Shown: positions 1 through 8,852, counted from the stretch's first letter. The stretch is DNA of 64,000 bases from Streptomyces sp. NBS 14/10 (GCF_002224125.1 NZ_NCSM01000003.1:255747-319746); one strand, 5' to 3'. The notes: a model not told the origin generated them from the sequence alone. Program-made: numbers and translations.

Positions 1-626
1 ACCTCCCGCCCCAGGGCCGCCGCGATGGCCTCGATCTGCTGCCGAGCCGTGACCCGCTCCGGCCCGGTCAGCGCGTACGTCCGGCCGCGGTGCCCCGGCT
101 CGGTCAGCGCCACCCGGGCCACCGCCGCGATATCCGCTGGGTGGACGGCGGGGAGCCCGACGTCCGCGTACGGCAGGCGGACCGGCTCGCGCCCGCGGAT
201 CGCGTCCGCCCACCACAGCGCGTTCGAGGCGAACTGCGTGGGCCGCAGGATCGTCCAGGCCATGCCGCTGTCCTTCAGCAGCCGCTCGACGGCAAGGTTC
301 TCCTCGGCGGGGCCCAGGTGGGGATGGGTCTGGACGGTGATGGACGATACGAGCACCACATGCTCCACCCCGGCCCGCCGGGCGAGGTCGAGGATGTCGC
401 CGTCCGGGCCCATCCGCGACGGGAGGAACAGCGCACGCACCCCGTCCAGCGCGGGCTTCAGCGTGGCGACCCGCGCGAAGTCGCCCTCGACGGCTTCGAC
501 TCCGGCCGGGAATCCGGCCCGTGCGGCGTCCCGCGTAAGACCACGCAACGGCCCGGCACCGCTCGCCCGCGACTCCTTCAGCAGGGCACTTCCTATGTTT
601 CCGGTGGCTCCCGTCACGAGGATCAC
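1..626 (-). CDS. NAD(P)H-binding oxidoreductase, NmrA-like, partial
   Basis: Reading the minus strand from a GTG at 626 gives at least 208 codons with no stop before the window edge, so the C-terminus is missing. The protein opens VILVTGATGNIG, a GxxGxxG Rossmann dinucleotide-binding loop, and continues with VSSITVQ and a TILRPTQF segment, as in NmrA / atypical short-chain dehydrogenase proteins that sense or reduce with NAD(P)H. An AGGAG lies nine bases before the chosen GTG; another GTG two codons upstream is too close to it. The substrate cannot be inferred. It is divergent from the chitinase gene. Confidence 0.8.
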   Translation of the reverse strand, partial: MILVTGATGNIGSALLKESRASGAGPLRGLTRDAARAGFPAGVEAVEGDFARVATLKPALDGVRALFLPSRMGPDGDILDLARRAGVEHVVLVSSITVQTHPHLGPAEENLAVERLLKDSGMAWTILRPTQFASNALWWADAIRGREPVRLPYADVGLPAVHPADIAAVARVALTEPGHRGRTYALTGPERVTARQQIEAIAAALGRE

Positions 627-722
627 GGGCACACTCTCCTGTCGCCAGACGGTGATCAATCCGGCGCCAACGCTAAAACTTCAACCTTGCTTCAGGTCAA
701 CCACGAGCTTTCTGTCAGGGAC

Positions 723-751
723 TTGACACACGCATTGGTCTGGACCACGGT
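723..751 (+). promoter_or_regulatory. Chitinase promoter with DasR-type (dre-like) box
   Basis: A perfect TTGACA -35 hexamer at 723-728 is followed by TGGTCTGGACCA at 736-747, a 12-base palindrome differing by one base from the core TGGTCTAGACCA of dre sites. Those sites bind the GntR-family repressor DasR in Streptomyces and are relieved by glucosamine phosphates. The box lies in the expected -35/-10 spacer; no convincing -10 hexamer is evident. The match to dre comes from established knowledge; binding here is inferred. Confidence 0.65.
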
Positions 752-829
752 GGATCACATGCCTCAGGGGCCCCTGAACGCGTAGCCGCACCACTCTCCC
801 CCCACATCCCCCCACGCTCGGAGGCACCT

Positions 830-1843
830 GTGGCACGCGCACATTCACGTACGTTCCCCCGGAAGCTGCTCGGCGGCATAGCCGTGGCGGCCCTCGCCGC
901 CGGTGGGCTGCTGGCCGCCAACACCGCGGGCGCGGCCGAGGAGCCCGTCGGCGCCGCGGCCGTCCCCAAGCACGCGGTCACCGGCTACTGGCAGAACTTC
1001 AACAACGGCGCGACCGTCCAGAAGCTCGCCGACGTCCAGGACGACTACGACATCATCGCCGTCGCCTTCGCCGACGCGACCACCACACCCGGGGCCGTCA
1101 CCTTCAATCTCGACTCGGCCGGGCTCGGCGGCTACAGCGTCGACCAGTTCAAGGCGGACATCAAGGCCAAGCAGGCCGCGGGCAAGTCCGTCATCATCTC
1201 CATCGGCGGCCAGAACGGCACCGTCTCGATCAGCGACGACGCCTCCGCCAACGCCTTCGCCGACTCCGTCACCAAGCTCATGGACGAGTACGGCTTCGAC
1301 GGCGTCGACATCGACCTGGAGAACGGCCTCAACGCCACCTACATGTCCAAGGCGCTCAAGGCGATCCACGACAAGAAGAGCGATGTCGTGGTGACAATGG
1401 CGCCGCAGACCATCGATATGCAGTCGCCGCAGAACGAGTACTTCAAGACCGCGCTGGCCACCAAGGACTTCCTGACGGTGGTCAATATGCAGTACTACAA
1501 CAGCGGTTCCATGCTGGGCTGCGACGGCAAGGTCTACTCGCAGGGCTCCGTCGACTTCCTCACCGCCCTCGCCTGTATCCAGCTGGAGAACGGCCTCGAC
1601 CCGTCCCAGGTCGGCATCGGCGTCCCGGCCTCCACGCGCGGCGCGGGCTCCGGGTACGTGGAGCCGGGGATCGTCAACGCCGCCCTGGACTGCCTCACCA
1701 AGGGCTCCGGCTGCGGCTCGTTCAAGCCCTCGAAGACGTACCCCGGGCTGCGCGGCGCGATGACCTGGTCGACCAACTGGGACGCGGCGAACGGCAGCGC
1801 CTGGTCGAAGGCGGTCGGACCACACGTCCACGGTCTGTCGTAG
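830..1843 (+). CDS. Secreted GH18 chitinase (catalytic domain only)
   Basis: Endo-type chitinase of glycoside hydrolase family 18, exported and acting on chitin. Residues 1-36 form a Sec/Tat-like signal (RRK-poor, hydrophobic GGIAVAALAAGGLLAA, AxA-type cleavage near AGAAEE). The GH18 signature DGVDIDLE is at about residue 161, the last Glu being the catalytic acid; SIGG (about 125) and MQYYN (about 221) are also family motifs. There is no carbohydrate-binding or FnIII module, so it is a 337-aa single-domain enzyme. The GTG start is fixed by GGAGG at 820-824. A dre-like box upstream predicts chitin/GlcNAc control. Confidence 0.93.
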   Translation: MARAHSRTFPRKLLGGIAVAALAAGGLLAANTAGAAEEPVGAAAVPKHAVTGYWQNFNNGATVQKLADVQDDYDIIAVAFADATTTPGAVTFNLDSAGLGGYSVDQFKADIKAKQAAGKSVIISIGGQNGTVSISDDASANAFADSVTKLMDEYGFDGVDIDLENGLNATYMSKALKAIHDKKSDVVVTMAPQTIDMQSPQNEYFKTALATKDFLTVVNMQYYNSGSMLGCDGKVYSQGSVDFLTALACIQLENGLDPSQVGIGVPASTRGAGSGYVEPGIVNAALDCLTKGSGCGSFKPSKTYPGLRGAMTWSTNWDAANGSAWSKAVGPHVHGLS

Positions 1844-1876
1844 GGCCCGCCCGTTCGAGGGGGACCGGATGCTGGC

Positions 1877-2148
1877 ATGCAGCTTCGCTTCCAGTACCGC
1901 GTCACCTTGACGCCCGCCCAGCGCATCCACGCTGCCCGGGTGTTCGGGTGCAGACGCGTGGTCTGGAACGACGCCCTGGCAATGCAAATCGGCAGACGGC
2001 GCTGACCAGGGGATGCCCTGGCAGCGCGCACAACCCCCACCCAGGTGAGGAGGAAACAGGAACCCGCCCGAAGCCGGTGGTCTCTCACTCCAGAGAAGCC
2101 ACCGCCAGACGGAGAATCCACGGCCTACAGGCCGATGGAGGAGGTCAA
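1877..2148 (+). mobile_element. Internally deleted tnpB-type IS200/IS605 remnant with right end
   Basis: From ATG 1877 a 42-codon frame reads MQLRFQYRVTLTPAQR then FGCRRVVWNDAL, matching the N-terminus of the intact TnpB at 47215 (MKLRYNFRVYPSPSQR, FGCARVVWNDAL). It stops at 2003-2005. After an internal deletion the TnpB C-terminal signature KQEPAR appears at 2054-2071, followed at 2114-2148 by a right-end hairpin (CCACGGCC-TACA-GGCC-GATGG) and GGAGGTCAA, the same terminus type as the intact element. The RuvC core is gone, so no nuclease is made. It is a MITE-like derivative that could only move or be expressed with help in trans. The left end was not identified. Confidence 0.75.
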
Positions 2149-2179
2149 TACCAGGCCCAGTGGTGACGCCCGCCTGACC

Positions 2180-2240
2180 CGCACCGCCGTCTCTCTCCCG
2201 GCCCCCTCCCCCGGCCCCCTCCCCCGGTCGGCAGATCTCC
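2180..2240. repeat. C-rich tandem repeat upstream of the lipase stop codon
   Basis: Two copies of a roughly 14-base unit GGCCCCCTCCCCC lie in the gap between the tnpB remnant and the lipase-like gene. It is low-complexity and non-coding, with no obvious function. Confidence 0.5.
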
Positions 2241-2246
2241 GTCGGG

Positions 2247-3536
2247 CTACCGCAGCTCGTCGAGCCAGCGCACGATGGCCGCGGTGCCCCGGACGTTGGA
2301 CCCCAGGTGACGGGAGCCGTTGTAGTCGACGGCTCCCAGGTCGACGACCGGCGCGGCCACACCGTGGCGGGCGAGCGCGGTGCGGCAGTGCGCGGTGTTG
2401 GCGACGGTCGCCTGCTCGTCGCCGCTCGCCATGTACAGGCGTATCGGCACGCGGGGCGCCCAGTCGCAGACGTCGTCGGTGGTGCGCAGGGCCGCGGCCA
2501 TGGGGCCGCTCGGGTGGGCGAGGAGGTCGCGGCCGTGGGCGGTGAGCAGCTTGTCGACGGTGTCCGGGGTGCCCTCCATGAGCTGTCGGCCGGTGTGCGC
2601 GCCGTCGAACAGCGCCTCGATGGTGTCGGCGTACGGCGCCTGGAACACCTCGGCCGGGCTGTCGTACAGATGGTGCAGCCGGTTGAAGGCGACCAGAGTG
2701 TAGGCCGCGTACAGCACGCTCGACTTCGGCTCGAGCTCGCCCGCGAGCAGCGCGGGCAGCTCAGCGCCGCCGAAGTCGTACGCACCGCTGACCGGGGCCA
2801 GCGCGCCCAGCCGGAACCAGCGGTCCTCGCCGGACTGCAGGGCCCGGGCAAGCCCCATCGCCGCCGAGGCGCCCTGGGAGAAGCCGGTGACCGCCACCTC
2901 CCGGTCCAGAGTGCGGCCGGTACGGGGCATGAAGGCGCGGGCGGCGCGCAGCATGTCCAGGGACGCGGTGGTCTCGGAGGGGACGTCCATCCAGGGGTGC
3001 GGTCCGGGGCCGACGCCCATGCCGAGGTAGTCGGGGGCGATGCCCGCGTACCCGGCGGCGGCGTAGGTGACCGGCGGCGCGGGCAGGAAGCCGCCCGTCT
3101 GCTTCGACGGCGAGTCGTCCTTGTGGCTGCCGGTGCCATGCGCGAAGGACACCGGGCGCAGCCGGCCCTCGCCCCCGCGCGGCAGGACCAGCAGCCCGCT
3201 GGCGGTGGTGGGCCGGCCGTACGGGTCGACCGTGCGGTACACCAGCCGGTAGGCGTCGACGCCATACCGCACGGTGCCCGCGTCGAACTTGGCGTCGGTC
3301 AGCCAGGCGGTGACGTCCTCGGGCTTCTCCAGCGAGTAGAGAAGGTCGAAGGACACCAGGGTGCCCCGGCCGGACCGCGACGCGTCGGCCGTCGCGCCCG
3401 CGGTCGCCGCCGTACCGCCGGATGCCGCGGCCACGGCCGGGGCGGCGGATCCGGCCAGCAGCAGCGCGGTGCACAGGGCCGCGGCCCGGGTGTGGGCCCT
3501 GACGCCTGCTCGGGCGCGGCGTGGCGAGTTGCGCAT
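2247..3536 (-). CDS. Secreted alpha/beta hydrolase, lipase-like
   Basis: A 429-aa exported hydrolase. The Met at 3536 (MRNSPRRARAG) is preferred to the longer frame starting at 3689 because it directly precedes a signal peptide (TRAAALCTALLLAGSAAPAVAAA). The nucleophile elbow GFSQGAS fits GxSxG; a DYLGMGVG loop and a C-terminal SRHLGSN histidine are consistent with the alpha/beta hydrolase triad. The length and the VTYAAAGYAGIAPDYLG segment resemble secretory lipases (LIP family). The true substrate (triglyceride, ester, polyester) is unknown. It lies beside other exoenzyme genes. Confidence 0.82.
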   Translation of the reverse strand: MRNSPRRARAGVRAHTRAAALCTALLLAGSAAPAVAAASGGTAATAGATADASRSGRGTLVSFDLLYSLEKPEDVTAWLTDAKFDAGTVRYGVDAYRLVYRTVDPYGRPTTASGLLVLPRGGEGRLRPVSFAHGTGSHKDDSPSKQTGGFLPAPPVTYAAAGYAGIAPDYLGMGVGPGPHPWMDVPSETTASLDMLRAARAFMPRTGRTLDREVAVTGFSQGASAAMGLARALQSGEDRWFRLGALAPVSGAYDFGGAELPALLAGELEPKSSVLYAAYTLVAFNRLHHLYDSPAEVFQAPYADTIEALFDGAHTGRQLMEGTPDTVDKLLTAHGRDLLAHPSGPMAAALRTTDDVCDWAPRVPIRLYMASGDEQATVANTAHCRTALARHGVAAPVVDLGAVDYNGSRHLGSNVRGTAAIVRWLDELR

Positions 3537-3709
3537 GAGGTCCCCATCTCTTCTCGAGATCAACAATGAGGACCTCAGCGTCGCGCGGGGCGCTCCCGGG
3601 CCGCACTGGTGCCATCCCCCGGGTTCATGCTGCGCCCGGCCCCCGGTCCGGCCGGGGGAAATCCCGGTGGACCGGAGGTCCAGGCGCATAGGGCCTACGG
3701 CTGTACGAG

Positions 3710-4561
3710 CTACGGCTTGGGCAGCTCACACCCCGCCAGGCTCAGATTGATCTTGTTGCCCGCGGCAACGCACTTGGTGATGCCGTACGTCTCCTGGGCG
3801 TAGTTGATGCCCTTTCGCACCGTCACGGTCCCGTTGGCGTCGACCTCGCACGGGTTGTTGAGGGTGCACCGTCCGCCGTCCTCGTTGCCCGTGTTGTTGA
3901 TGGCGACGACCTTGCCGGAGGCGGAGTCGACAACCGGCGAGCCGGAGGTTCCCCCGATCGTGTTACAGGCGGAGGTGTAGCGGACCGAATCCTTCCAGGT
4001 CCATTCATCCTCTTTAAGACGGTAGACAAACCCGTCGATATTGCAGGAGTAGATCTTCTTCCAGTAGCCGGAGACCACATTGATGCCAGTGCCCTGGACC
4101 GGGTGGCTGTCCGCCAGCTGCAGTGCCTTGATGCCGTACGACTGCTGGATCTGGGCGTACGTCGAGCTCAGTTGGTACAGCGACACATCGGTGTCGGTCA
4201 TCGTCGCGTACGCGATCTTGGTGGCGCGGAGCGTGGCGACGCCGCTGCCGGAGCTGTTGAGCAGGGTGAAGCTCCGGGTGGACGCCTTGTCGACGATCAC
4301 CTGTCCGGCGGCCGGCATACCGGACTCCAGGCAGTGGCCGTTCGACATCACGAACGCGGGGTCGCTGTCCGCCGAGTTCGGCATCCGTACCACCGAGCCC
4401 GAGCAGTTGCTCAGCGCCACGGTCCCGGCGAAGTCGACCGCCTTGACCTTGGGCGCGTTCGAGGTGTCGGGGGCGGCCGCGGCCGGGGTGACGCCCGCGG
4501 TGGCGAGGCCCGCGCCGCCGAGCAGCAGCGCGGAGAGCGCGCCGATCAGAGGTCTACGCAT
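3710..4561 (-). CDS. Secreted trypsin-like serine protease
   Basis: A 283-aa protein with a signal peptide (GALSALLLGGAGLATAGVTPAAAA) and a chymotrypsin-fold catalytic triad: His in SNGHCLE, Asp in TDTDVSLY, Ser in GTSGSPVV. Paired cysteines (NCSG, GHCLE, YSCNID, SACNTIG, CTLNNPC) suggest disulfides in the extracellular product. The ATG start is preceded by GGGAGGGG. There is no long pro-region as in alpha-lytic-type proteases. It is divergent from the carboxypeptidase gene, sharing a 183-bp intergenic region. Confidence 0.9.
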   Translation of the reverse strand: MRRPLIGALSALLLGGAGLATAGVTPAAAAPDTSNAPKVKAVDFAGTVALSNCSGSVVRMPNSADSDPAFVMSNGHCLESGMPAAGQVIVDKASTRSFTLLNSSGSGVATLRATKIAYATMTDTDVSLYQLSSTYAQIQQSYGIKALQLADSHPVQGTGINVVSGYWKKIYSCNIDGFVYRLKEDEWTWKDSVRYTSACNTIGGTSGSPVVDSASGKVVAINNTGNEDGGRCTLNNPCEVDANGTVTVRKGINYAQETYGITKCVAAGNKINLSLAGCELPKP

Positions 4562-4744
4562 GTGGTTCCCCTCCCATGACGAGGCTTCGGACCGCGCCGC
4601 GACCGGTCATGTCGCGGCGGCTCGATCCGGAGCCGCACGAATGTTCCCTCGGCTTCGACCATTTCCCGCCCTTGACCATGTCATGCGCATGGCCGAACAC
4701 TGGCGCAGCAGTCGCTCGCCTCAGACCACCCCCCAGGAGAATTC

Positions 4745-6100
4745 ATGCGACTTCGCATTCGCGGCAGAAGGGCCACCGCCCTCACCGCCTTGCTGACCCT
4801 CGCCCTAGCGGCGCCCGTCGCGGCCCAGGCCGACGGCTCGGGCTCCGCGCCCAGGGCAGCCGCCGCGGCCGACCCCTCAGCCGACACCTCGGCCGACGAG
4901 AGCGTGCGGCAGTACGAGATCTCGGGCCCCGCCACCCCGGCCGAGCGCTCCTCCATCGCGGCCACCGGCGTCTCCATCGACGAGGTGGACGCCCGCTCCG
5001 TCGTGGTCACCGCCGACGCGGCCCAGGCCCGCGAGCTGCGCTCGCGCGGCTACGACCTCACCCCCCTGGCCGCCCCGCAGGCCCGCACCGAGGGCCGGGC
5101 CGCCAAGCCCTTCGACTTCCCCTCCGCGGACGCGAAGTACCACAACTACGCCGAGGCCAACACCGAGATCAACGCGGCGGTCGCCAAGTACCCGAACATC
5201 CTGAGCAAGCGGGTCATCGGCAAGTCGTACGAGGGCCGCGACATCATCGCGCTGAAGATCAGCGACAACGTGGCCACGGACGAGTCCGAACCCGAGGTGC
5301 TGTTCACCGCCCACCAGCACGCCCGCGAGCACCTCACCGTCGAGATGGCCCTCTACCTGGTGCGCGAGTTCACCCAGGGCTACGGCAGCGACTCCCGGGT
5401 CACCGGCCTGGTCAACAGCCGCGAGATCTGGATCGTCCCGGACGTCAACCCGGACGGCGGCGAGTACGACATCGCCACCGGCTCCTACCGCAGCTGGCGC
5501 AAGAACCGCCAGCCCAACTCCGGCTCCTCCAACGTCGGCACCGACCTCAACCGCAACTGGGACTTCAAATGGGGCTGCTGCGGCGGCTCCTCCGGCTCCA
5601 CCGGTTCCGAGACCTACCGCGGCCCGAAGGCCGAGTCGGCCCCCGAGGTGAAGGTCGTCGCGGACTTCGCACGCAGCCGCGTCGTCGGCGGCAAGCAGCA
5701 GATCAAGGCCGCCATCGACTTCCACACCTACAGCGAGCTGGTGCTGTGGCCGTTCGGCTGGACGTACGACGAAACCACCACCGGCATGACGCGGGACGAC
5801 TACGACGCCTTCGCCGCGGTCGGCAAGAAGATGGCCGCGAGCAACGGCTACACCCCCGAGCAGTCGAGCGAGCTGTACATCACGGACGGGGCGATCGACG
5901 ACTATCTGTGGGGCGCCCAGAAGGTCTTCGCGTACACCTTCGAGATGTACCCGAGCTCCAGCGGCGCGGGCGGCTTCTACCCGCCCGACGAGGTGATCGA
6001 GCGGGAGACCTCCCGTAACCGCGACGCGGTCCTCCAGCTCCTGGAGAACGCGGACTGCATGTACCGGTCCATCGGCAAGGAAGCGCAGTACTGCTCCTAG
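4745..6100 (+). CDS. Secreted M14 zinc carboxypeptidase
   Basis: Metallocarboxypeptidase of the carboxypeptidase T/A family, 451 aa. It has an N-terminal signal ([19 protein letters not shown]), a pro-segment to about residue 120, then the catalytic domain. Zinc ligands are visible as HQHAREHL (HxxE) and a later His in DFHTYSE; the catalytic Glu lies in the TFEMYPSSS stretch. [22 protein letters not shown] is cut here to its core DLNRNW, the substrate-carboxylate binding motif. It probably trims peptides released by neighbouring proteases. The gene ends at a strong hairpin. Confidence 0.92.
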   Translation: MRLRIRGRRATALTALLTLALAAPVAAQADGSGSAPRAAAAADPSADTSADESVRQYEISGPATPAERSSIAATGVSIDEVDARSVVVTADAAQARELRSRGYDLTPLAAPQARTEGRAAKPFDFPSADAKYHNYAEANTEINAAVAKYPNILSKRVIGKSYEGRDIIALKISDNVATDESEPEVLFTAHQHAREHLTVEMALYLVREFTQGYGSDSRVTGLVNSREIWIVPDVNPDGGEYDIATGSYRSWRKNRQPNSGSSNVGTDLNRNWDFKWGCCGGSSGSTGSETYRGPKAESAPEVKVVADFARSRVVGGKQQIKAAIDFHTYSELVLWPFGWTYDETTTGMTRDDYDAFAAVGKKMAASNGYTPEQSSELYITDGAIDDYLWGAQKVFAYTFEMYPSSSGAGGFYPPDEVIERETSRNRDAVLQLLENADCMYRSIGKEAQYCS

Positions 6101-6122
6101 GCCCCGGCCGTACGGCACGACC

Positions 6123-6164
6123 GTGGCGCCGCCCCGGCGGGGAGACCCGCCGGGGCGGCACCAC
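6123..6164 (+). terminator. Intrinsic terminator after the carboxypeptidase gene
   Basis: A long GC-rich hairpin: arm CCGCCCCGGCGGG, loop GAGA, arm CCCGCCGGGGCGG, extended by GTGG/CCAC after a small internal mismatch. It begins about 22 bases past the stop codon. There is no U-tract, as is usual in Streptomyces. Confidence 0.75.
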
Positions 6165-6222
6165 GCGAATGAGGTGGTATGCGGGGGCGCCCCCTTGTCC
6201 GGCTGGAACGTAGCTTGTCAAG

Positions 6223-7416
6223 ATGGTCGCCATGCAGGGGGAGACAGCAAGGCGCATCATTTCTGAGCAGGAACGGATCGTTCGCGAGCTGCTGTGGAAG
6301 GAGCTGCGCAAGCGTGGCGCGGAAGCCGAAAGGCTCGCGAAATCTCTGGCGAGATGGGAAGAAAGTAAGACATTTTTTGGCAGCCGCCCAAAGCCTGGAG
6401 TTCTTCGCCAGATCGACACCGCCCACCAGTGGTTGATGACCAACAATCCGCTCCCGTACGGCATTTCCTATCACCTTCAAGACAGGGTAATCAGCTGCGC
6501 CACGGACCTGGAGGCAACCTCGTGGCAGGATGCCCCAAGCGATTGCACTGCCCTCCGGGAAGGCTACATTCAAGGAATAGGTTTCCCTGAGAACCCATAT
6601 CATAGAAGGGTGTACTCCTGGCTCGGGAACTTCGCGAGCGCAACTCTCGAAGATCCTCTTTCTTACTCTGCGCACCCTCTAATTTCCGCGCCAGTAGAAG
6701 CACCCCCTCGCCATGGCCGTCTCAATCAAGGAATGCTGGCCAGGCTCGTGATCGAGGACGTCAAGGAACAAATAGATGCGGGCCGGGCTCTCGAAGGGTC
6801 CCTGAATGAGAAACCTTTGCGGGTTGTGTGGTCATGGTGCTCGGAGACGAGGGGGGTGCTCCGCGCATTCGCAGACGACGTTCCATCAGACTTCTGGCGT
6901 TTGGTCCGCGACGTCGGCGTCTGCAGGAGCCCGGCATTCCCTGATCCGGCAGCCTTAAGTCAAGCATATTTGTCTCTTGGTTTGTCTTACCTGGAAGAGG
7001 TGCTGGAACGAATGCCGGACTACGCCGAAGCATCTGGTCAGGCGGCGCCGGAGCCGCGCGTCTCATTCGCGATCAGCGGAGGGACCTTCCACGGCGTTCA
7101 GTTTGCCACTCAGATCGCCAACATCGAATCGACTATTGCTGGAGTCGCGTATCAAAGCGGCACCGATGCAGCAGAAGCGCTCAAAGCACTTCAACAAGCC
7201 GTCCTGAGCCAACCCGGTTTGGAGGACTCTGAACGCCAAGACCTCCTCGACAACGTCGAATATCTGGCTACCGCTGCGAACACTCCTCACGAGCATCGGA
7301 AACGCGGGCTCATCTCAGCTGCGCTCCTCGCGCTGACGACAGCAGCAGCAGCTGGAGGCCAATTGCAGGGGGTTATGGATACATGGGGCGGTGTACTGCA
7401 AGGCCTCCTCCCCTGA
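6223..7416 (+). CDS. Hypothetical protein, lower GC, contains a TTA codon
   Basis: A 397-aa protein I do not recognise. Residues 1-50 are charged and helical (EQERIVRELLWKELRKRG); the middle is globular with no known motif; residues 290-360 carry SGGTFHGVQFA and a helical DAAEALKALQQAV; the end (366-397) is an Ala/Gly/Leu-rich hydrophobic tail. There is no signal peptide. The gene is visibly poorer in GC than its neighbours and has a TTA leucine codon at 6955-6957, so translation should depend on the bldA tRNA. ATG 6223 or ATG 6232 could be the start; neither has a clear ribosome site. Acquisition by transfer is likely. Confidence 0.75.
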   Translation: MVAMQGETARRIISEQERIVRELLWKELRKRGAEAERLAKSLARWEESKTFFGSRPKPGVLRQIDTAHQWLMTNNPLPYGISYHLQDRVISCATDLEATSWQDAPSDCTALREGYIQGIGFPENPYHRRVYSWLGNFASATLEDPLSYSAHPLISAPVEAPPRHGRLNQGMLARLVIEDVKEQIDAGRALEGSLNEKPLRVVWSWCSETRGVLRAFADDVPSDFWRLVRDVGVCRSPAFPDPAALSQAYLSLGLSYLEEVLERMPDYAEASGQAAPEPRVSFAISGGTFHGVQFATQIANIESTIAGVAYQSGTDAAEALKALQQAVLSQPGLEDSERQDLLDNVEYLATAANTPHEHRKRGLISAALLALTTAAAAGGQLQGVMDTWGGVLQGLLP

Positions 7417-7776
7417 ACCACGCTCCCGAACGCTGGGAGACACCTACAGGGTTCCGCTTCCCTCCGACCGCCAAGCTGACGACCAGCAGCGGCAACCTGG
7501 CGCTGGGGTCCGGGCCGACACGTACCACCCGCCTCCGATCCTGATCCCCCGCCACCAGGCCCTCCGGATCCCATGACCCTGACGAGTGCGACGCAAAGCC
7601 CACTTAGGGCCTCTCGAGGCGGACATAACGTCACGACGGACTGGGTACGCTGCGCGATCGAACAGCCGGAACTCACCGCCACCGGACTCATGCCAAAGCT
7701 GGCCGCCCGCATGCCTCGTTCGGCTGGACAAGGGAGCGGGCTCGCAGCGTTCGCGGCGCGCTTCCTTGGCGGTCAC

Positions 7777-8010
7777 TCACTCGGCGAAGCCGAGCGATTT
7801 GCAGAAGTCGCGTGCTTGTGGGTTGTCACGGTCGGTTATCCACTCGACACGGCTGCATCCGGGACGTGCGGCGCCGAGGGCCTGGAGTTCTTTCATGAGC
7901 TGTGCTCCGACACCTTGTCTGCGCAGGGTGTCGCGGACGTAGAGCTCCTTGAGGAAGAGCGAGTGGGAGGAGCCTGCGGCCGGCCGGGAGGATGAGTATC
8001 CGCTGCGACT
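7777..8010 (-). pseudogene. GNAT acetyltransferase fragment
   Basis: The minus strand encodes SLFLKELYVRDTLRRQGVG, then a CSRVEWITDRDNPQARDFCK segment ending GFAE and a stop. This is the acetyl-CoA loop (RRQGVG, matching R/Q-x-x-G-x-G/A) and the C-terminal strand region of a GNAT N-acetyltransferase. The N-terminal half is not recognisable upstream and the C-terminal strand after LGF is cut short, so it is read as a remnant. Confidence 0.65.
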
Positions 8011-8294
8011 GCTGCCCGCACGGTTGCTGGCCGGTCGGTTCAGCGGTGCGCTGAGCCGGGGGTGTGGGAACGTGACGAACGGGGCGGCGCCGCTGGGCGG
8101 CATGGTCCGGCCGCCGGGTGCGGGTATCGTCTCGCGCCTTCGGCGCACAGCAGCGGGAAAGGGGGAGGGGCGCCGGGGTATCGTCGCCGTCCAGCTCAAG
8201 GGGCACCGGCTGGCGTGCGGCGGATGGCCAGATGGTGGTGGATGGTCGTCTGGAGCGGTGGGCGCCGGTCCGGTTGGGGCTCTCCCCCCACCTG

Positions 8295-8350
8295 CTCTTA
8301 AAAAGATGCTTGATCTGCATCAAGTACTGCATCAAGCGATAATTTAAGAG
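8295..8350. repeat. AT-richer nested palindrome with tandem 12-mers
   Basis: Outer arms CTCTTAAA (8295-8302) and TTTAAGAG (8343-8350) enclose inner arms TGCTTGAT (8307-8314) and ATCAAGC (8331-8337). Within lie two tandem copies of CTGCATCAAGNN (8315-8326 and 8327-8338). C-rich and G-rich flanks (around 8284-8292 and 8350-8358) extend the symmetry. It could be a multi-site operator or a folded RNA. No gene starts immediately beside it. Confidence 0.6.
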
Positions 8351-8702
8351 GGGGTGGGTGGAGGGGCGGTCCTGTCCGTCGGTGCTCGCCTGTCCGTCGC
8401 GCTCCCGCGCCCCGCTTGAGCGCACCGTTGGGCTGACCGGTCGGCCACCGCGCGGCAGCAGCTGCGGCGGAGCGCAGCGGAGCCAGCCTTAAGCTCAGCC
8501 GCCCACCGGGCCGAGGAACCGGAACAACCGGCCAGCCGCCCCCCCCTCCCCCTTCTCGCCGGCGCTTCGCACCCGCCCGAACCGAATGCCGCGAGACGGC
8601 GCACAGGCGAAGCGCATCTGCACCCGCGAAGCGCAGCACAGCACGCCGCACCCACTTTCCCGCGCGGCCAAAGGGACCTGAAAGCGGCCGAGTACGCGGT
8701 CA

Positions 8703-8852
8703 TCAGCCCGGTGGCCTCAGCGGGGGCAGCTCCAGTTCCGCGACGGCGCGATGCTGCCCGCCTTGGCTGATCCGAAGCGGCAACGTGAGTTCCCCATCGG
8801 TCGCCCGACGCAAGCCCCGGCCCGGAACGGGACCGATCTGCCAGTCAGTCAC
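8703..8852 (-). CDS. Small hypothetical protein (49 aa)
   Basis: GTG start at 8852 overlaps the stop of the upstream 112-aa gene by eight bases (GTGACTGA), a translationally coupled arrangement. The product begins MTDWQIGPVPGRGLRRATDG and has no recognised domain. Its coupling to the next gene and proximity to an XRE/DUF397 pair suggest a small conserved Streptomyces module rather than a random frame. Confidence 0.5.
   Translation of the reverse strand: MTDWQIGPVPGRGLRRATDGELTLPLRISQGGQHRAVAELELPPLRPPG

Larger units (their letters stand above)
7417..8702. other. Largely non-coding decayed stretch
   Basis: Nearly 1.3 kb without a convincing intact gene. Open frames exist on both strands, but codon position bias is inconsistent and none resembles a known protein, except an acetyltransferase fragment at 7777-8010 (minus). 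A palindromic block at 8295-8350 is the other structured item. The remaining 7417-7776 and 8360-8702 segments are GC-rich with no recognisable content. Confidence 0.6.

Noticed and set aside
845..3265. Minus-strand frame of 806 codons over chitinase and lipase-like genes
   Set aside because: Antisense to the chitinase and out of frame in the lipase-like gene; no family resemblance.
7444..7776. Minus-strand frame of 110 codons upstream of the GNAT fragment
   Set aside because: No recognisable motif, Arg-rich composition and no ribosome site; it adjoins decayed sequence.
8298..8703. Minus-strand frames of about 117-119 codons beside the palindrome
   Set aside because: Arg/Ala-rich shadow composition, no ribosome site and no homology recognised; treated as non-coding.
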